Program-made: the position numbers and the translations under genes
Assembly: GCF_027922185.1 (NCBI RefSeq)
Contig: NZ_BSFE01000009.1
Span: 78,869-142,868, forward strand
Direction: 5' to 3'
From: Maricaulis virginensis
Lineage (GTDB): Bacteria; Pseudomonadota; Alphaproteobacteria; Caulobacterales; Maricaulaceae
Length of the DNA: 64,000 nucleotides
The notes under the pieces: generated by a model
Databases searched by the model: none
Told to the model about the DNA's origin: nothing
The model's input: only the letters and a program-made list of their open reading frames with translations
Shown here: piece by piece, positions 25,650 through 34,564 of the stretch
Layout: each line of letters starts with the position of its first letter
Position numbering within the stretch: the stretch's first letter is position 1

Positions 25650-27281
25650 ATGACAGCACCGTCCCATCTGCCGCATACGCTTCCGCCGACCTTTCCTCGC
25701 ATCAGCGATTATGTGGCCCATTACGCCGAACGCACGCCCGACGCCGAGGCGATGGTGCTTGACGATGAGCGTACCAGCTACCGCGTCTTCAACGACCGGA
25801 TCGATGCCCTCGCCAGGGCGCTGATCGCGGCCGGCGTAAAGAGAGGCGACCGGGTGGCGACGCTGTCCACGCCCAGTCCCGACTACTTCCTGGCCTTCCT
25901 GGCCACGGCGTCAATCGGCGCGATCTGGGTGGGCATGAATCCGCGCTACCAGCTGGAAGAACTCGCCTATGTCGCCAGCGACAGCGCGCCGGTCATCCTG
26001 CTGGCCCGCTCGCAGATGGACGGACGCGACTATGCCGGTGACCTGCTGGAGCTGAAGGCGCGCACGCCGTCGATACGGCAGCTGGTCATCTTCGAGCGCG
26101 ACAGCGATCACATACCGGACGGTGCAGTCGCATTCGCGAACTTTCTGGAGGCGGGCACGTTGATTTCCAGTGACTCCCTTGCCGCGCAAAGGAACGCAAG
26201 CGGCGGCCGCGACGCCTGCATGATCGTCTACACGTCCGGCTCGACCGGAAAGCCCAAGGGCGCCCTGCTGCATCATGAGGGGATTGTCGGCTTCAGCGTC
26301 GAGCAGCACGGCATCTGGCCGATCCGGCCCATGCGCGCACTCAACTATTTCCCGATCAATCATATCGGCTGCGTAGTCGACGTCTCGACCCCCACTCTCA
26401 CCGCGGGCGGCACGATCGTGTTTCTCGAGCATTTCTCGCCGCGCCGCTCGCTGGAGCTGATGCAGGACGAGAAAGTGTCCTTCTGGGGCTCGGTGCCCAG
26501 CACCTTCCAGCTGCAGTTCGCCGATCCCGATTTCGACAGGTTCGACCTATCCGCCGTGCAGATGATCATGTGGGGCGGGGCGGTGATGCCACGCGAGCTG
26601 ATCGAGCGCCTGCTGACCTACAATGTCCCGCTGGCCACGAATTACGGACTCACCGAATCCGGCAGCGCCATCACGATCGTGCCGCCGAGCCGCGATATCG
26701 ATCTGTTGTCCGCGACCGTGGGCTATCCCTTCCCCGGCACCGAAGTGCGCCTGGTCGATCCGGACGGCAACACCGTTGCCGACGGCCAATCGGGCGAGAT
26801 ACTGGCCCACTCGGTCTACAACATGCTGGGCTACTGGAACCGGCCCGAGGCCACGGCGGAGACGCTGTTGCCGGGCGGCTGGCTGGCGACCGGCGATATC
26901 GGCCGGCGCAATCCGGACGGCAGCTACTCCATCGTCGGGCGGGTGAAGGAGATGTACAAGTCGGGCGGCTACAACGTCTATCCGCGCGAGGTAGAGACCG
27001 TCCTGGAAAGCCATCCGGCCGTCGACATGGCCGCCGTCGTCAGCACCGCCGACCCGGTCTGGCAGGAAGTGGGTGTCGCCTACATCCTGCCCGGGGGCGA
27101 TCTCGACCTGGACGACCTCAAGGCCTTCTGCCGCGGCCGCTTGGCCAATTACAAACAGCCCAAGCGCTTCGTGGTTCTCGACGAACTGCCGCTGCTGCCG
27201 ATCGGCAAGGTCGACAAGGTTGCACTGAAGAAGCGGGCCGCCGACGACTACCGGCCGGCGGCCGAAGGAGCGACGGTATGA
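25650..27281 (+). CDS. Acyl-CoA ligase (AMP-dependent synthetase)
   Basis: A 543-residue ANL-superfamily ligase, 31 bases after the hydratase stop; no strong ribosome site is visible. Motifs: ATP loop VYTSGSTGKPKGA, NYGLTESG, ATGDIGRR, the hinge GRVKEMYKSGGYNVYP and the catalytic lysine in LLPIGKVDK. The GYNVYP form of the hinge is typical of fatty-acid and aromatic-acid CoA ligases. It probably activates an acid freed by the region-B hydrolases. Its stop overlaps the start of the next gene (ATGA), indicating tight coupling. Confidence 0.94.
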   Translation: MTAPSHLPHTLPPTFPRISDYVAHYAERTPDAEAMVLDDERTSYRVFNDRIDALARALIAAGVKRGDRVATLSTPSPDYFLAFLATASIGAIWVGMNPRYQLEELAYVASDSAPVILLARSQMDGRDYAGDLLELKARTPSIRQLVIFERDSDHIPDGAVAFANFLEAGTLISSDSLAAQRNASGGRDACMIVYTSGSTGKPKGALLHHEGIVGFSVEQHGIWPIRPMRALNYFPINHIGCVVDVSTPTLTAGGTIVFLEHFSPRRSLELMQDEKVSFWGSVPSTFQLQFADPDFDRFDLSAVQMIMWGGAVMPRELIERLLTYNVPLATNYGLTESGSAITIVPPSRDIDLLSATVGYPFPGTEVRLVDPDGNTVADGQSGEILAHSVYNMLGYWNRPEATAETLLPGGWLATGDIGRRNPDGSYSIVGRVKEMYKSGGYNVYPREVETVLESHPAVDMAAVVSTADPVWQEVGVAYILPGGDLDLDDLKAFCRGRLANYKQPKRFVVLDELPLLPIGKVDKVALKKRAADDYRPAAEGATV

Positions 27282-28033
27282 GCCCGGTTCTCTACGAGAC
27301 CGGTGGCCGCGTCGCGCGGATCACGCTGAACCGACCGGCCCGTCTCAACGCCATCAACGGAGCCATGCTGGACGGGCTCAACGCGGCGCTGCAGCAAGCT
27401 CACGACGACGCGGAGACAGACATCATCCTGCTCGCCGGATCGGGCACCGCCTTTTGTTCCGGCGACGACCTGGTCGAACTGGCGTCCAACCCACCCCGGC
27501 GGGAAGGGCTGGAAGTTGCAATCGATCGGTTGCAGACTATCACCCGACTGATCATGTTCGGCCCGAAAACCGTGGTCTGCGCCGTGCGCGGCTGGGCAAT
27601 CGGCGGCGGCGCCTCCTGGCCGCTCAATGCCGACATGGCGATCTGGAGCGAAACGGCCGGCATCCGCTTTCCCGAAGGCCTGCACGGCCTCTTTCCCAGC
27701 GGCGGCGCAACGGTCCTGCTGGAACGCTTCTGTTCGCCGCACCGGGCGAACGAGATCCTGATGCTGGGCCGACCGCTGAAAGGGCCCGAGCTCGTCCGCG
27801 CTGGACTGGCCACCGACCTCGTTCCCGCCGCCGATTTCGACGACCGCGTCTCGGCCTGCCTGCACGGACTCCTGGCCCTGCCGGGCGACACGCTGGCCCG
27901 CTACAAGACGGCCCGCATCGCCTCCCTGCGCGATCCGGTCGAATGCGCGCTTCAGGCGGAAACCCGCCAGCTCACGGACGCGATCGATGCCCTGATCGCG
28001 TCCGGCCAATTCCCGGATATCAAGAGAGCCTGA
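27278..28033 (+). CDS. Enoyl-CoA hydratase/isomerase family protein
   Basis: A 251-residue crotonase-fold enzyme, starting in an ATGA overlap with the ligase. The N-terminal LYETGGRVARITLNRPARLNAIN and the oxyanion-hole segments GSGTAFCSGDDL and VRGWAIGGGASWPLNADMA are characteristic. At the usual catalytic positions the motif is RFPEGLHGLFPSGGA, which differs from classical hydratases, so another crotonase reaction (isomerase or hydrolase) is possible. It is the end of the hydratase-ligase operon and is convergent, with 2 bases of gap, with the CocE-like gene. Confidence 0.9.
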   Translation: MSPVLYETGGRVARITLNRPARLNAINGAMLDGLNAALQQAHDDAETDIILLAGSGTAFCSGDDLVELASNPPRREGLEVAIDRLQTITRLIMFGPKTVVCAVRGWAIGGGASWPLNADMAIWSETAGIRFPEGLHGLFPSGGATVLLERFCSPHRANEILMLGRPLKGPELVRAGLATDLVPAADFDDRVSACLHGLLALPGDTLARYKTARIASLRDPVECALQAETRQLTDAIDALIASGQFPDIKRA

Positions 28034-28035
28034 AC

Positions 28036-29904
28036 CTACTCGTCCGACCAAGGCCGCATCGGTACGGAGACGCGGCTGGCGGCCTCGCCCCCGCGCGCGA
28101 TCTCGAACACCTCGTCCTCGCCGTTGGAATAGCGCCGGAAATAGGAGGCGTCGGTCCCGGCGATCGCCACGCGCAGCCGGTGACCGGCCTCGATCCGGGC
28201 CGCGACCGGGAAGAGCGCGAACTCCACCGTCATCTGCTCGCCCGGGACCACCGGCAGGGCGTCCTCGCGGCGATAGGAGTGCGGGGCTGGCCCCATGTCG
28301 TAGGGCAGGGTCTGCGGATCCGCCGGTGCCCGCTGGATGGCGCGGAACTGGCCCTCGGTGAGATAGGTCACGCGGCCGTCCGGCGCGACATCTTCGAGAT
28401 AGACGTGGAAGACGGGGTCGTCGGTCGCGGTGGCGACGTACAGTTCGATCACCGGCGTGCCGGCGACCTCCATGTCCGCCTCGAAGGCCGCGGTATCGAA
28501 GACGATCAGCTTGCCGTCCTCTCCACGCCGGTCGGAATAGGCCGGCGCGGTGCCGAACTGGGTGGACCAGCGGGTGCGGTCGCCCGTCTGCGCGGTGAAG
28601 TCGACATGGTAGACATCGACGCCGGTCTCGTCCGGCCGGGCGGTGCTGAGCGTGTTGCCGGCAGCGAGGAAGAAGTCCGTCTCGGCGACGCCCTCCGGCG
28701 GCCAGTCCGCCGTCTCGCGATATTCGCCCGCACCCATCACATAGTAGTGGATGATGCGGTCGTCGTATCCGCTGTCCATGATGCGGCTGTAGAAACCGTC
28801 CATCACGGCGAACTGGTTGTCCGGGCCGGGACGGGGCGTCTCGACGTCCGGCAGGAAGGGATCGGCCAGCACGCGGTTGGAATGGTCATTGCCGGTGAGC
28901 CAGATTTCCATCGGCACATCCGGTGCCGAGCGCCAGCGCGCCAGGGCCGCCTCGGCGGTGCCGCCATCGACCCAGCTGCCCCAGACCTGGGCCGGCGTCG
29001 CCTCGCGGCGGATGCCGTCCAGATGAGCGGCCGGCGCCGACTGGAAGAAGACATAGCCGTTCAGCCCGGCATCGTCGTGGAATTCCATCTGCGCATAATC
29101 GTCCGGCGCCCAGCGCTGGCGCCCGGCCAGCGCCTCGCGCAGCAGGGCATAGTCGTCATCCCCGTCCACCGGCGCCAGGATCGGCCAGAGCGGCGCGCAG
29201 TCCTCGGCCCGGGCCAAGCAGTCATAGTCCTCGCCCGGCCGCGGCGAGCGGCCCTCATCGGCCATCTTAGTCGCCCCGCCCCAATTCTGCAGGAACCATT
29301 CGTTCGCCACCCCGCCTGGGAAGAAGAGCTGCAGGAAAACGTCGAAATCCACCTCGCGGATGATCGCCCCTTTCAGCGCCGGCGCCGGCCGGCTGGTGGC
29401 GATATCGGCCGTGTCCGCCATGTAGGACGTGCCCTGCGCAAAGACATTCCCGTCCGACCAGGGCTGGGCGGCGATATGGCCGATCAACACGTCCATGTCC
29501 GCGATTTCCGCCGGCCCGATATCCACCCGCCGGGGACCGAAGGACGAGGTCGACCCGCGCGTATCGACCGACGCCAGCACGTAGCCAGCCTCCACGAAGC
29601 GCTCGAAGCTGCGGATCATGCCCTCGCGCCCGTAACGGGTCTGCACTAGGATTGTCGGACGCGGCGTCTCGGGCTCGGCTCCGCCGGGATAATAGAGGCT
29701 CATCGCCACGCGGACACCGTCCGCCATCTCGACATAGTAGGACCGGTCGGAGTGCCGGACCCCGGCCTCAGCAGCCGGTTGCGTATCCTCGTGAGCTCCC
29801 TCACCCGTCAGCCCCGTGCCCGGGGAACAGGCCGCGAGCAGCAAGGCAAGAGCGGTCCCGGCGAGAAGGCCGGATGTGCGGCGGGTGCGGAGATGGCTCG
29901 GCAT
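28036..29904 (-). CDS. CocE/NonD-type X-Pro dipeptidyl-peptidase-like hydrolase (lipoprotein)
   Basis: A 622-residue serine hydrolase of the CocE/S15 group. ATG 29904 has AGGAGA 6 bases upstream. The lipoprotein signal ends L-A-A-C (Cys ~26), so it is envelope-anchored. The alpha/beta hydrolase core follows at ~55-340: TRYGREGM, VDTRGSTSS, and the nucleophile elbow GTSYMADT with the G-x-S-Y pattern of this family. A histidine candidate is in TGNDHSNRV. The C-terminal jelly-roll domain runs ~390-620. Family members cleave amides and esters (X-Pro peptides, cocaine, acylated beta-lactams). It lies 10 bases after TonB receptor 2, so imported substrate may be cut at once in the periplasm. Confidence 0.9.
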   Translation of the reverse strand: MPSHLRTRRTSGLLAGTALALLLAACSPGTGLTGEGAHEDTQPAAEAGVRHSDRSYYVEMADGVRVAMSLYYPGGAEPETPRPTILVQTRYGREGMIRSFERFVEAGYVLASVDTRGSTSSFGPRRVDIGPAEIADMDVLIGHIAAQPWSDGNVFAQGTSYMADTADIATSRPAPALKGAIIREVDFDVFLQLFFPGGVANEWFLQNWGGATKMADEGRSPRPGEDYDCLARAEDCAPLWPILAPVDGDDDYALLREALAGRQRWAPDDYAQMEFHDDAGLNGYVFFQSAPAAHLDGIRREATPAQVWGSWVDGGTAEAALARWRSAPDVPMEIWLTGNDHSNRVLADPFLPDVETPRPGPDNQFAVMDGFYSRIMDSGYDDRIIHYYVMGAGEYRETADWPPEGVAETDFFLAAGNTLSTARPDETGVDVYHVDFTAQTGDRTRWSTQFGTAPAYSDRRGEDGKLIVFDTAAFEADMEVAGTPVIELYVATATDDPVFHVYLEDVAPDGRVTYLTEGQFRAIQRAPADPQTLPYDMGPAPHSYRREDALPVVPGEQMTVEFALFPVAARIEAGHRLRVAIAGTDASYFRRYSNGEDEVFEIARGGEAASRVSVPMRPWSDE

Positions 29905-29914
29905 GGGATCTCTC

Positions 29915-32122
29915 CTAGTAGCGCAGGTTCAGGCTGACGCCGATGGTGGCCGGGTCGTTGAGCACGATGAATTTCTGGCCGACCACGTCCTGGTTGGACA
30001 GATCGAACAGGCGCTCCTTCACCGTCTCGTCGAAGATATTGCGGCCCCACAGATTGATCCGCCAGCGTCCATCCGACGATTCCAGTCCGATATTGAGGTT
30101 CACCAGGGCGTAGGCGTTGACATGGCCGTCCTCCTGGTTGTCGACGGTGAGATAGCTTTCGCCGCGCATCAGCACCTCGCCACCCACAAACCAGTCGGTG
30201 CCCGGCGTCATGGGCGCCCGGTATTCAGCATTCAGATTGGCCGTATAGTCCGGCGCCCTCGGGATGTCGGCAAGCGGTGCACCGTTGGGCAGCGTACCCT
30301 CGTCGAACTCGGCCTCCAGCAGCGCTGCGTTGAAGCCGAGCGTCAGATTGTCGGTCGGCTGGGCAAGGATTTCCAGTTCCAGCCCCTGGCTGTGCGCCGC
30401 GCCGGCATTGACGATGATCGGATCGTAAACGGGCGTCGCTGGATTGTCGCCTGCGACCTGGATATCACTCCAGTCCATATAGAAGGCCGTGACATTGGCC
30501 TGCATCAGTCCGTTGAACAACGTCGTCTTCAGGCCGGCCTCGTAGTTCCACAGAGTTTCCGGATCGAAGGAAATGCCGTTGGCATCGCCCAGTGCATCGT
30601 TGAAACCGCCGCTCTTGAAGCCGCGGCTGACGGTTGCATAGCCCATGACATCGGACGTGAAGCGGAAACGCACATTGGCACTGGGCGTGAATTCGGCCCA
30701 GTCGTCCTCGGCGGAGACGGCAAAGTCGCCACCCAGCAGGCCGACCGGATCGGACTGGGAATAGTCGATCGACTTTTCCTCGGTCGTGTAGCGGCCGCCC
30801 AGGGTGAAATCGAGCCGGTCGGATACATTCCACGTGCCCGCACCGAAGACGGCGATACTGGTCGTATCCATCGCCGCATCCGAGCCGGCCCGGATACCGG
30901 CCAGCGACGGCGCGCCGAGCAGCGTCATCAGGTCGCCGCCCAGCTCGATGAAGCTGAGATTGTTGGTTTCCTGCTGGTAGTAGTAGAGGCCGCCGACCCA
31001 GTCGAAATCACCGCTCGACCAGGACAGGCGCAGCTCGTTGGAAAAGCGCGAGACTTCCTCGGGGTCGCCGTCATAGGCCCATTCCAGCGCCGACCGGTCG
31101 GTGTCGGTGCGGTTGGCATAGTCGTGCGTGCGGTAGGCGGTGATGTTCACCAGCTCCACATCGCCGATCATGGTCGTGAAATGGGAGGCCACGCCCCAAG
31201 CTTCGGACCGCTCATAGGTGATGTCGTCGGCATAGACATTGCGGTCGAACGGGTCGGCGTTACGCGGCAGACCGTACAGATCCAGCACCGTCGCGAAGGT
31301 GGTGGCGTCGTTGTAGTTCAGCGTCTCGAAGACCAGCGAGTCCTGGTCCACCTCGCGATAGTCGGCGCTCAGCCGCCACTCGGTCCGGTCGCCGATATCG
31401 AACAGGAGTTGGCCGCGGGCGGACCAGGAATCCTCGGTGTTCACCTCCTCGTCGAGCACGACATTGTAGGACGTGCCGCCGCGCTGGTTGCGCACGAAGG
31501 CGAGCCGGCCGGACACACGGTCGCCGATCAGCGGACCGCTGATCCCGGCGCCGATGCGGCGGTGATCGTAGTCGCCGATCTCCGCTTCCAGATAGGCCTC
31601 GAACTCGTCGGTCGGACGCGCCGTGGTGTAGTGGATCAGCCCGCCGATCGTGTTGCGGCCGAACAGCGTGCCCTGCGGGCCGCGCAGAACCTCGATCCGC
31701 TCCATGTCGAACAGGTCGATCGTGGCGCCGACGCCCTGGCCCAGAAATACCTCGTCGAGATAAAAGCCCACCGCGCCATCGGCGCCGGCCGAGCCGGACC
31801 CGCCGATCACGCCGCGCAGGGAGGTCGGCGAGAGTTTCTCGTCGCCGTAATTGCCGTAGGCCAGGCCGGGCGTGCGGATCGCGACGTCGGCAATGTCGGT
31901 GATGCCGGCCCGCTCGATCATACCCTCGGTGAAGGCCGTCACCGAGATCGGCGTCTCCTGGATCGACTCCTCGCGCTTTCGGGCGGTGACGACGATCGTC
32001 TCGATGCCGCCGCGCACCTGCGTGTCGGCCGCGACATCGGTGTCCTGCGCCGAGACGGCCCCCGCCGCCGCAGTCAGGGCCAGAACGCTCGCACCCGCGA
32101 GTCCCGTTTTACGACAATTCAT
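29915..32122 (-). CDS. TonB-dependent outer-membrane receptor 2
   Basis: A 735-residue receptor. The start at 32122 (MNCRKTGLAG) has GGAGGGCAGGGG directly upstream. The signal peptide ends near AVSAQD. The plug carries IETIVVTARKREESIQETPISVTAF and MERIEVLRGPQGTLFGRNTIGG; the barrel ends VLNDPATIGVSLNLRY. It belongs to the organic-substrate receptor type common in sphingomonads and Caulobacterales. It is operonic with the CocE-like hydrolase and controlled by family-B site 2 at 32146. Confidence 0.95.
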   Translation of the reverse strand: MNCRKTGLAGASVLALTAAAGAVSAQDTDVAADTQVRGGIETIVVTARKREESIQETPISVTAFTEGMIERAGITDIADVAIRTPGLAYGNYGDEKLSPTSLRGVIGGSGSAGADGAVGFYLDEVFLGQGVGATIDLFDMERIEVLRGPQGTLFGRNTIGGLIHYTTARPTDEFEAYLEAEIGDYDHRRIGAGISGPLIGDRVSGRLAFVRNQRGGTSYNVVLDEEVNTEDSWSARGQLLFDIGDRTEWRLSADYREVDQDSLVFETLNYNDATTFATVLDLYGLPRNADPFDRNVYADDITYERSEAWGVASHFTTMIGDVELVNITAYRTHDYANRTDTDRSALEWAYDGDPEEVSRFSNELRLSWSSGDFDWVGGLYYYQQETNNLSFIELGGDLMTLLGAPSLAGIRAGSDAAMDTTSIAVFGAGTWNVSDRLDFTLGGRYTTEEKSIDYSQSDPVGLLGGDFAVSAEDDWAEFTPSANVRFRFTSDVMGYATVSRGFKSGGFNDALGDANGISFDPETLWNYEAGLKTTLFNGLMQANVTAFYMDWSDIQVAGDNPATPVYDPIIVNAGAAHSQGLELEILAQPTDNLTLGFNAALLEAEFDEGTLPNGAPLADIPRAPDYTANLNAEYRAPMTPGTDWFVGGEVLMRGESYLTVDNQEDGHVNAYALVNLNIGLESSDGRWRINLWGRNIFDETVKERLFDLSNQDVVGQKFIVLNDPATIGVSLNLRY

Positions 32123-32145
32123 CCCCTGCCCTCCTCCAAGCATTT

Positions 32146-32169
32146 TATGAAACTGTCCTCAGTTTCGTA
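32146..32169. promoter_or_regulatory. Operator-like palindrome, family B (site 2)
   Basis: TATGAAACTG (32146-32155), a 4-base centre, then CAGTTTCGTA (32160-32169): 10-bp arms with one mismatch. It lies 24 bases before the TonB receptor 2 start. It shares the TCAGTTTC half with the site at 39081. Confidence 0.7.
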
Positions 32170-32288
32170 TTTTGGGGAGCAGTTTTCCCTGCTGTCAATG
32201 GGGGATTTCCAAGCCGCAATTTGGGGCATGAAAACGCGGCCCCGGCGCAACGATGCGCAGGGCAGAAAGACACATATCAGGGAAGAGT

Positions 32289-33116
32289 TTACGCTTGGCC
32301 GCGTGTCGTCTCTCGCGGCTTGAACTCGAGCGCAGTCAAGGACTTGGCCAGACCTTCCAAGCCGCTCGGCAGGTCGAGGCCAGGGTAGAGGACCCTGAAC
32401 CAGATGACCGAGAGCGCCTTCGCCAGATCGTCGGCCTCGGGCGCCGCCTTTTCCAGAAAATCGACGAAATCCGTGTCCGGATAGACCACGACCCGGCGCA
32501 TGATCTCGTCCATCATCGAGCCCAGGGCCCAGACCGCGAACAGCGCTGCGCTTGGATCGACCGAACCGTCGGGATGATTCTTCACCACGCTGCGCGCGAC
32601 GCGCTCGTACCAGGCTCGATTGGTGGAATGAACCAGACGGCTGAAATCGCCGTCCTCGTCGCTCATCTGGAAGACGCTGCGCATCAGGCCGGCATTAGCT
32701 CGCACGGTCTGAATCCAGCTGGCATTGGCATAGTGGATCGAGTCGAAGGGCCCGTGACCGCGACCGGCCTGATTGGTGCCGACGAGTTGCATACCTTCGA
32801 GGAATTCGCGCAGCACGGTCAGCGCCACATCCTTCTTGTCCTTGAAGTACATGTAGAAGGAACCGTCGGACGACTTGGCCGCCTTGGTAATGTCGCTGAC
32901 CCGCATCGCATGATAGCCGGTCCGCTCCAGCACGCGCGCCGTGGCGAGCTTGAAACGTTCGCGGGTGCGCTCGCCCTTGCGCTTGGGCGGCTCGTTCTTC
33001 AGGCGCCGCGCGAGCTGCGCCTTGTAGCTTTCGACTGTGGCTTCCATCACTTCCCGCTTGTTCGCCCGCCTGTTCGTCATGCCGCGCGGCGCGGTTGTCT
33101 TGGCCGGAACAGGCAT
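32289..33116 (-). CDS. TetR-family regulator 4 (candidate regulator of region B)
   Basis: A regulator of 275 residues if the first ATG (33116) is used. No ribosome site is clear there; 33080 and 33047 are alternatives, the last with GGGAAG close by. The helix-turn-helix is TGYHAMRVSDITKAAKSSDG with the following helix SFYMYFKDKKDVALTVLREF. It is unlike the trio of region A. The C-terminal domain carries AVWALGSMMDEIMRRVVV. It lies in the middle of region B, and its own upstream DNA carries a family-B palindrome (33127). It is the only local regulator, so it is the best candidate to bind those sites. Confidence 0.88.
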   Translation of the reverse strand: MPVPAKTTAPRGMTNRRANKREVMEATVESYKAQLARRLKNEPPKRKGERTRERFKLATARVLERTGYHAMRVSDITKAAKSSDGSFYMYFKDKKDVALTVLREFLEGMQLVGTNQAGRGHGPFDSIHYANASWIQTVRANAGLMRSVFQMSDEDGDFSRLVHSTNRAWYERVARSVVKNHPDGSVDPSAALFAVWALGSMMDEIMRRVVVYPDTDFVDFLEKAAPEADDLAKALSVIWFRVLYPGLDLPSGLEGLAKSLTALEFKPRETTRGQA

Positions 33117-33126
33117 CCGGACAGAT

Positions 33127-33142
33127 ATGAGGTCCGCTTCAT
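33127..33142. promoter_or_regulatory. Operator-like palindrome, family B (site 3)
   Basis: ATGAGGTCCGCTTCAT, with ATGA/TCAT arms separated by 8 bases (TATGA/TCATA when extended). It lies directly upstream of TetR 4, consistent with autoregulation. Confidence 0.6.
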
Positions 33143-33198
33143 AACCGCTTTCGGCACATCATGACAAACGGCACATGCGCCGCCGTCGCACCGGCCGG

Positions 33199-34032
33199 TC
33201 AGAACAGCGCGCCCTTGGGATCGTAGGCGGTGACAAAATACAGCATCGCATTCAGCTCCAGCACGTCGCCCACCCGGAAACGCACGGTATGCGCCGCCGT
33301 CCGCTCGACGATCGGCAGATAGGCCAGCAGCTCTGTCGCCTGGCGTCGTTTCAACGTCAGCTCCACCTCCAGCGGCGCCTGCGGCAGGGCCGAAACCTCC
33401 GCCGACGGCAGGGCCCGCACGGCCTCTTCGGCGGCGGACCGGATTTTCGCCCGGCTGGCCGCCGGGGTCAGCGACCGGGCGGAACTCGCACCGAAGGCCG
33501 CCTTCGTGGTCACCGTGGCGGTGCCCGGCAGGATACGCTGTACATGGCCCGTATAGGCATCGTCGCCGGTGGCCAGCAGGACAGGCAAGCCGAACTGCGC
33601 GGCGATGGCGGCATTGAGGTCAGTTTCAGACCAGCTCTCGCCATTCACCTTCACATCCGCGATCAGACGCCCGCTCATCGTGTGGGCCAGCACGCCGTCC
33701 GTCGATCCGGCGCCGGCATGATGCCCAATGAAAAGCATGCCATCGAACCGGCCCTGTTCGATGCCCTGCATCATCACCAGCGGGCGCGGCCAGCCCTGGA
33801 CCAGTTCGACCGCGTCGGGAAAATCCGGGATCAGCAGATTGCGGCCATTGCCGTGACTGTCGGCGACCACGATCTCACCGCCCCCGGCCGCCCGTACGCC
33901 CTCGATCGCGGCCAGCACTTCGCCGGTCATCAGGCGCCGCGCTTCGTCATGTCCCGATCCGGATGGCTGGAGCTGGTCGATATCGACCACGCCGGCCACC
34001 CCTTCGATATCCGCGCAGATATAGAACCGCAT
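33199..34032 (-). CDS. M55-family D-aminopeptidase (DppA-like)
   Basis: A 277-residue zinc aminopeptidase. The start at 34032 (MRFYICADIEGVAG) places the D-x-E-G metal motif at residues 8-11, as in Bacillus DppA. Other conserved ligands are the His in DSHGNGRNL, the His pair in IGHHAGAG and the Glu in VNGESWSE. The family removes N-terminal D-amino acids or cleaves D-Ala-D-Ala-type dipeptides in the cytosol. No signal peptide is present. It starts 5 bases after the TRAP small-subunit stop and probably acts on peptides imported by that transporter. Confidence 0.93.
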   Translation of the reverse strand: MRFYICADIEGVAGVVDIDQLQPSGSGHDEARRLMTGEVLAAIEGVRAAGGGEIVVADSHGNGRNLLIPDFPDAVELVQGWPRPLVMMQGIEQGRFDGMLFIGHHAGAGSTDGVLAHTMSGRLIADVKVNGESWSETDLNAAIAAQFGLPVLLATGDDAYTGHVQRILPGTATVTTKAAFGASSARSLTPAASRAKIRSAAEEAVRALPSAEVSALPQAPLEVELTLKRRQATELLAYLPIVERTAAHTVRFRVGDVLELNAMLYFVTAYDPKGALF

Positions 34033-34036
34033 GGCG

Positions 34037-34564
34037 TTACCCCTCATCCGCGACCGCGCCGCCACCGGCGGCACGCAGCTCGAAAATTGCCAGTTTCAGC
34101 ACAGCCTGGATCATGACCAGGCCGGCATAGAGCGGCAGGATCCCCACCACGATGCCGAGATTCCAGTCCAGTGATTCGGTATGGCGGGCCGAGGCCCGAG
34201 CCACGAAACCGAGCGAGTTCACCAGAAGCACACCGAGGAAGACCACGATGCAGGCACTGCCCGACCAAGCCCGCAGGCGACGCAACCACAGGGGATGCCG
34301 GTCAGTGACCTGGACCAGCACCGGGTCGGCATCCTGGTGGAAAGCCACCACACCGCCCAGAAGTCCGCTCCACACCATCGCATAGCGCGCGCCCTCCTCG
34401 GTCCAGGACGGCGCATCGCTGAAACCGTAGCGGCCGACGATCTGGATGAAGACCAGCCCCAGCATCAGGACGAGAAATCCCGCCGCGCCGGCCCAGACGA
34501 AACGGTTCAGCGCCCCGGCGACCCGCTCCAGTCCGGCCGCGATGCGGTGCGCGGTGCCGCTCAT
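34037..34564 (-). CDS. TRAP transporter small membrane subunit (DctQ-like)
   Basis: A 175-residue protein with four hydrophobic segments (about 22-42, 60-78, 97-116, 134-155). It begins in an ATGA overlap with the solute-binding gene. The pattern GRYGFSDAPSWTEEGARYAMVWSGLLG is typical of DctQ. It pairs with the large subunit at 35559 to form a sodium-driven TRAP importer. The gene order here is large subunit, binding protein, small subunit. Confidence 0.88.
   Translation of the reverse strand: MSGTAHRIAAGLERVAGALNRFVWAGAAGFLVLMLGLVFIQIVGRYGFSDAPSWTEEGARYAMVWSGLLGGVVAFHQDADPVLVQVTDRHPLWLRRLRAWSGSACIVVFLGVLLVNSLGFVARASARHTESLDWNLGIVVGILPLYAGLVMIQAVLKLAIFELRAAGGGAVADEG

Noticed and set aside
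29816..32323. Plus-strand open frame of ~835 codons opposite TonB receptor 2
   Set aside because: It mirrors the receptor gene and runs through its promoter and operator; no recognisable domain.
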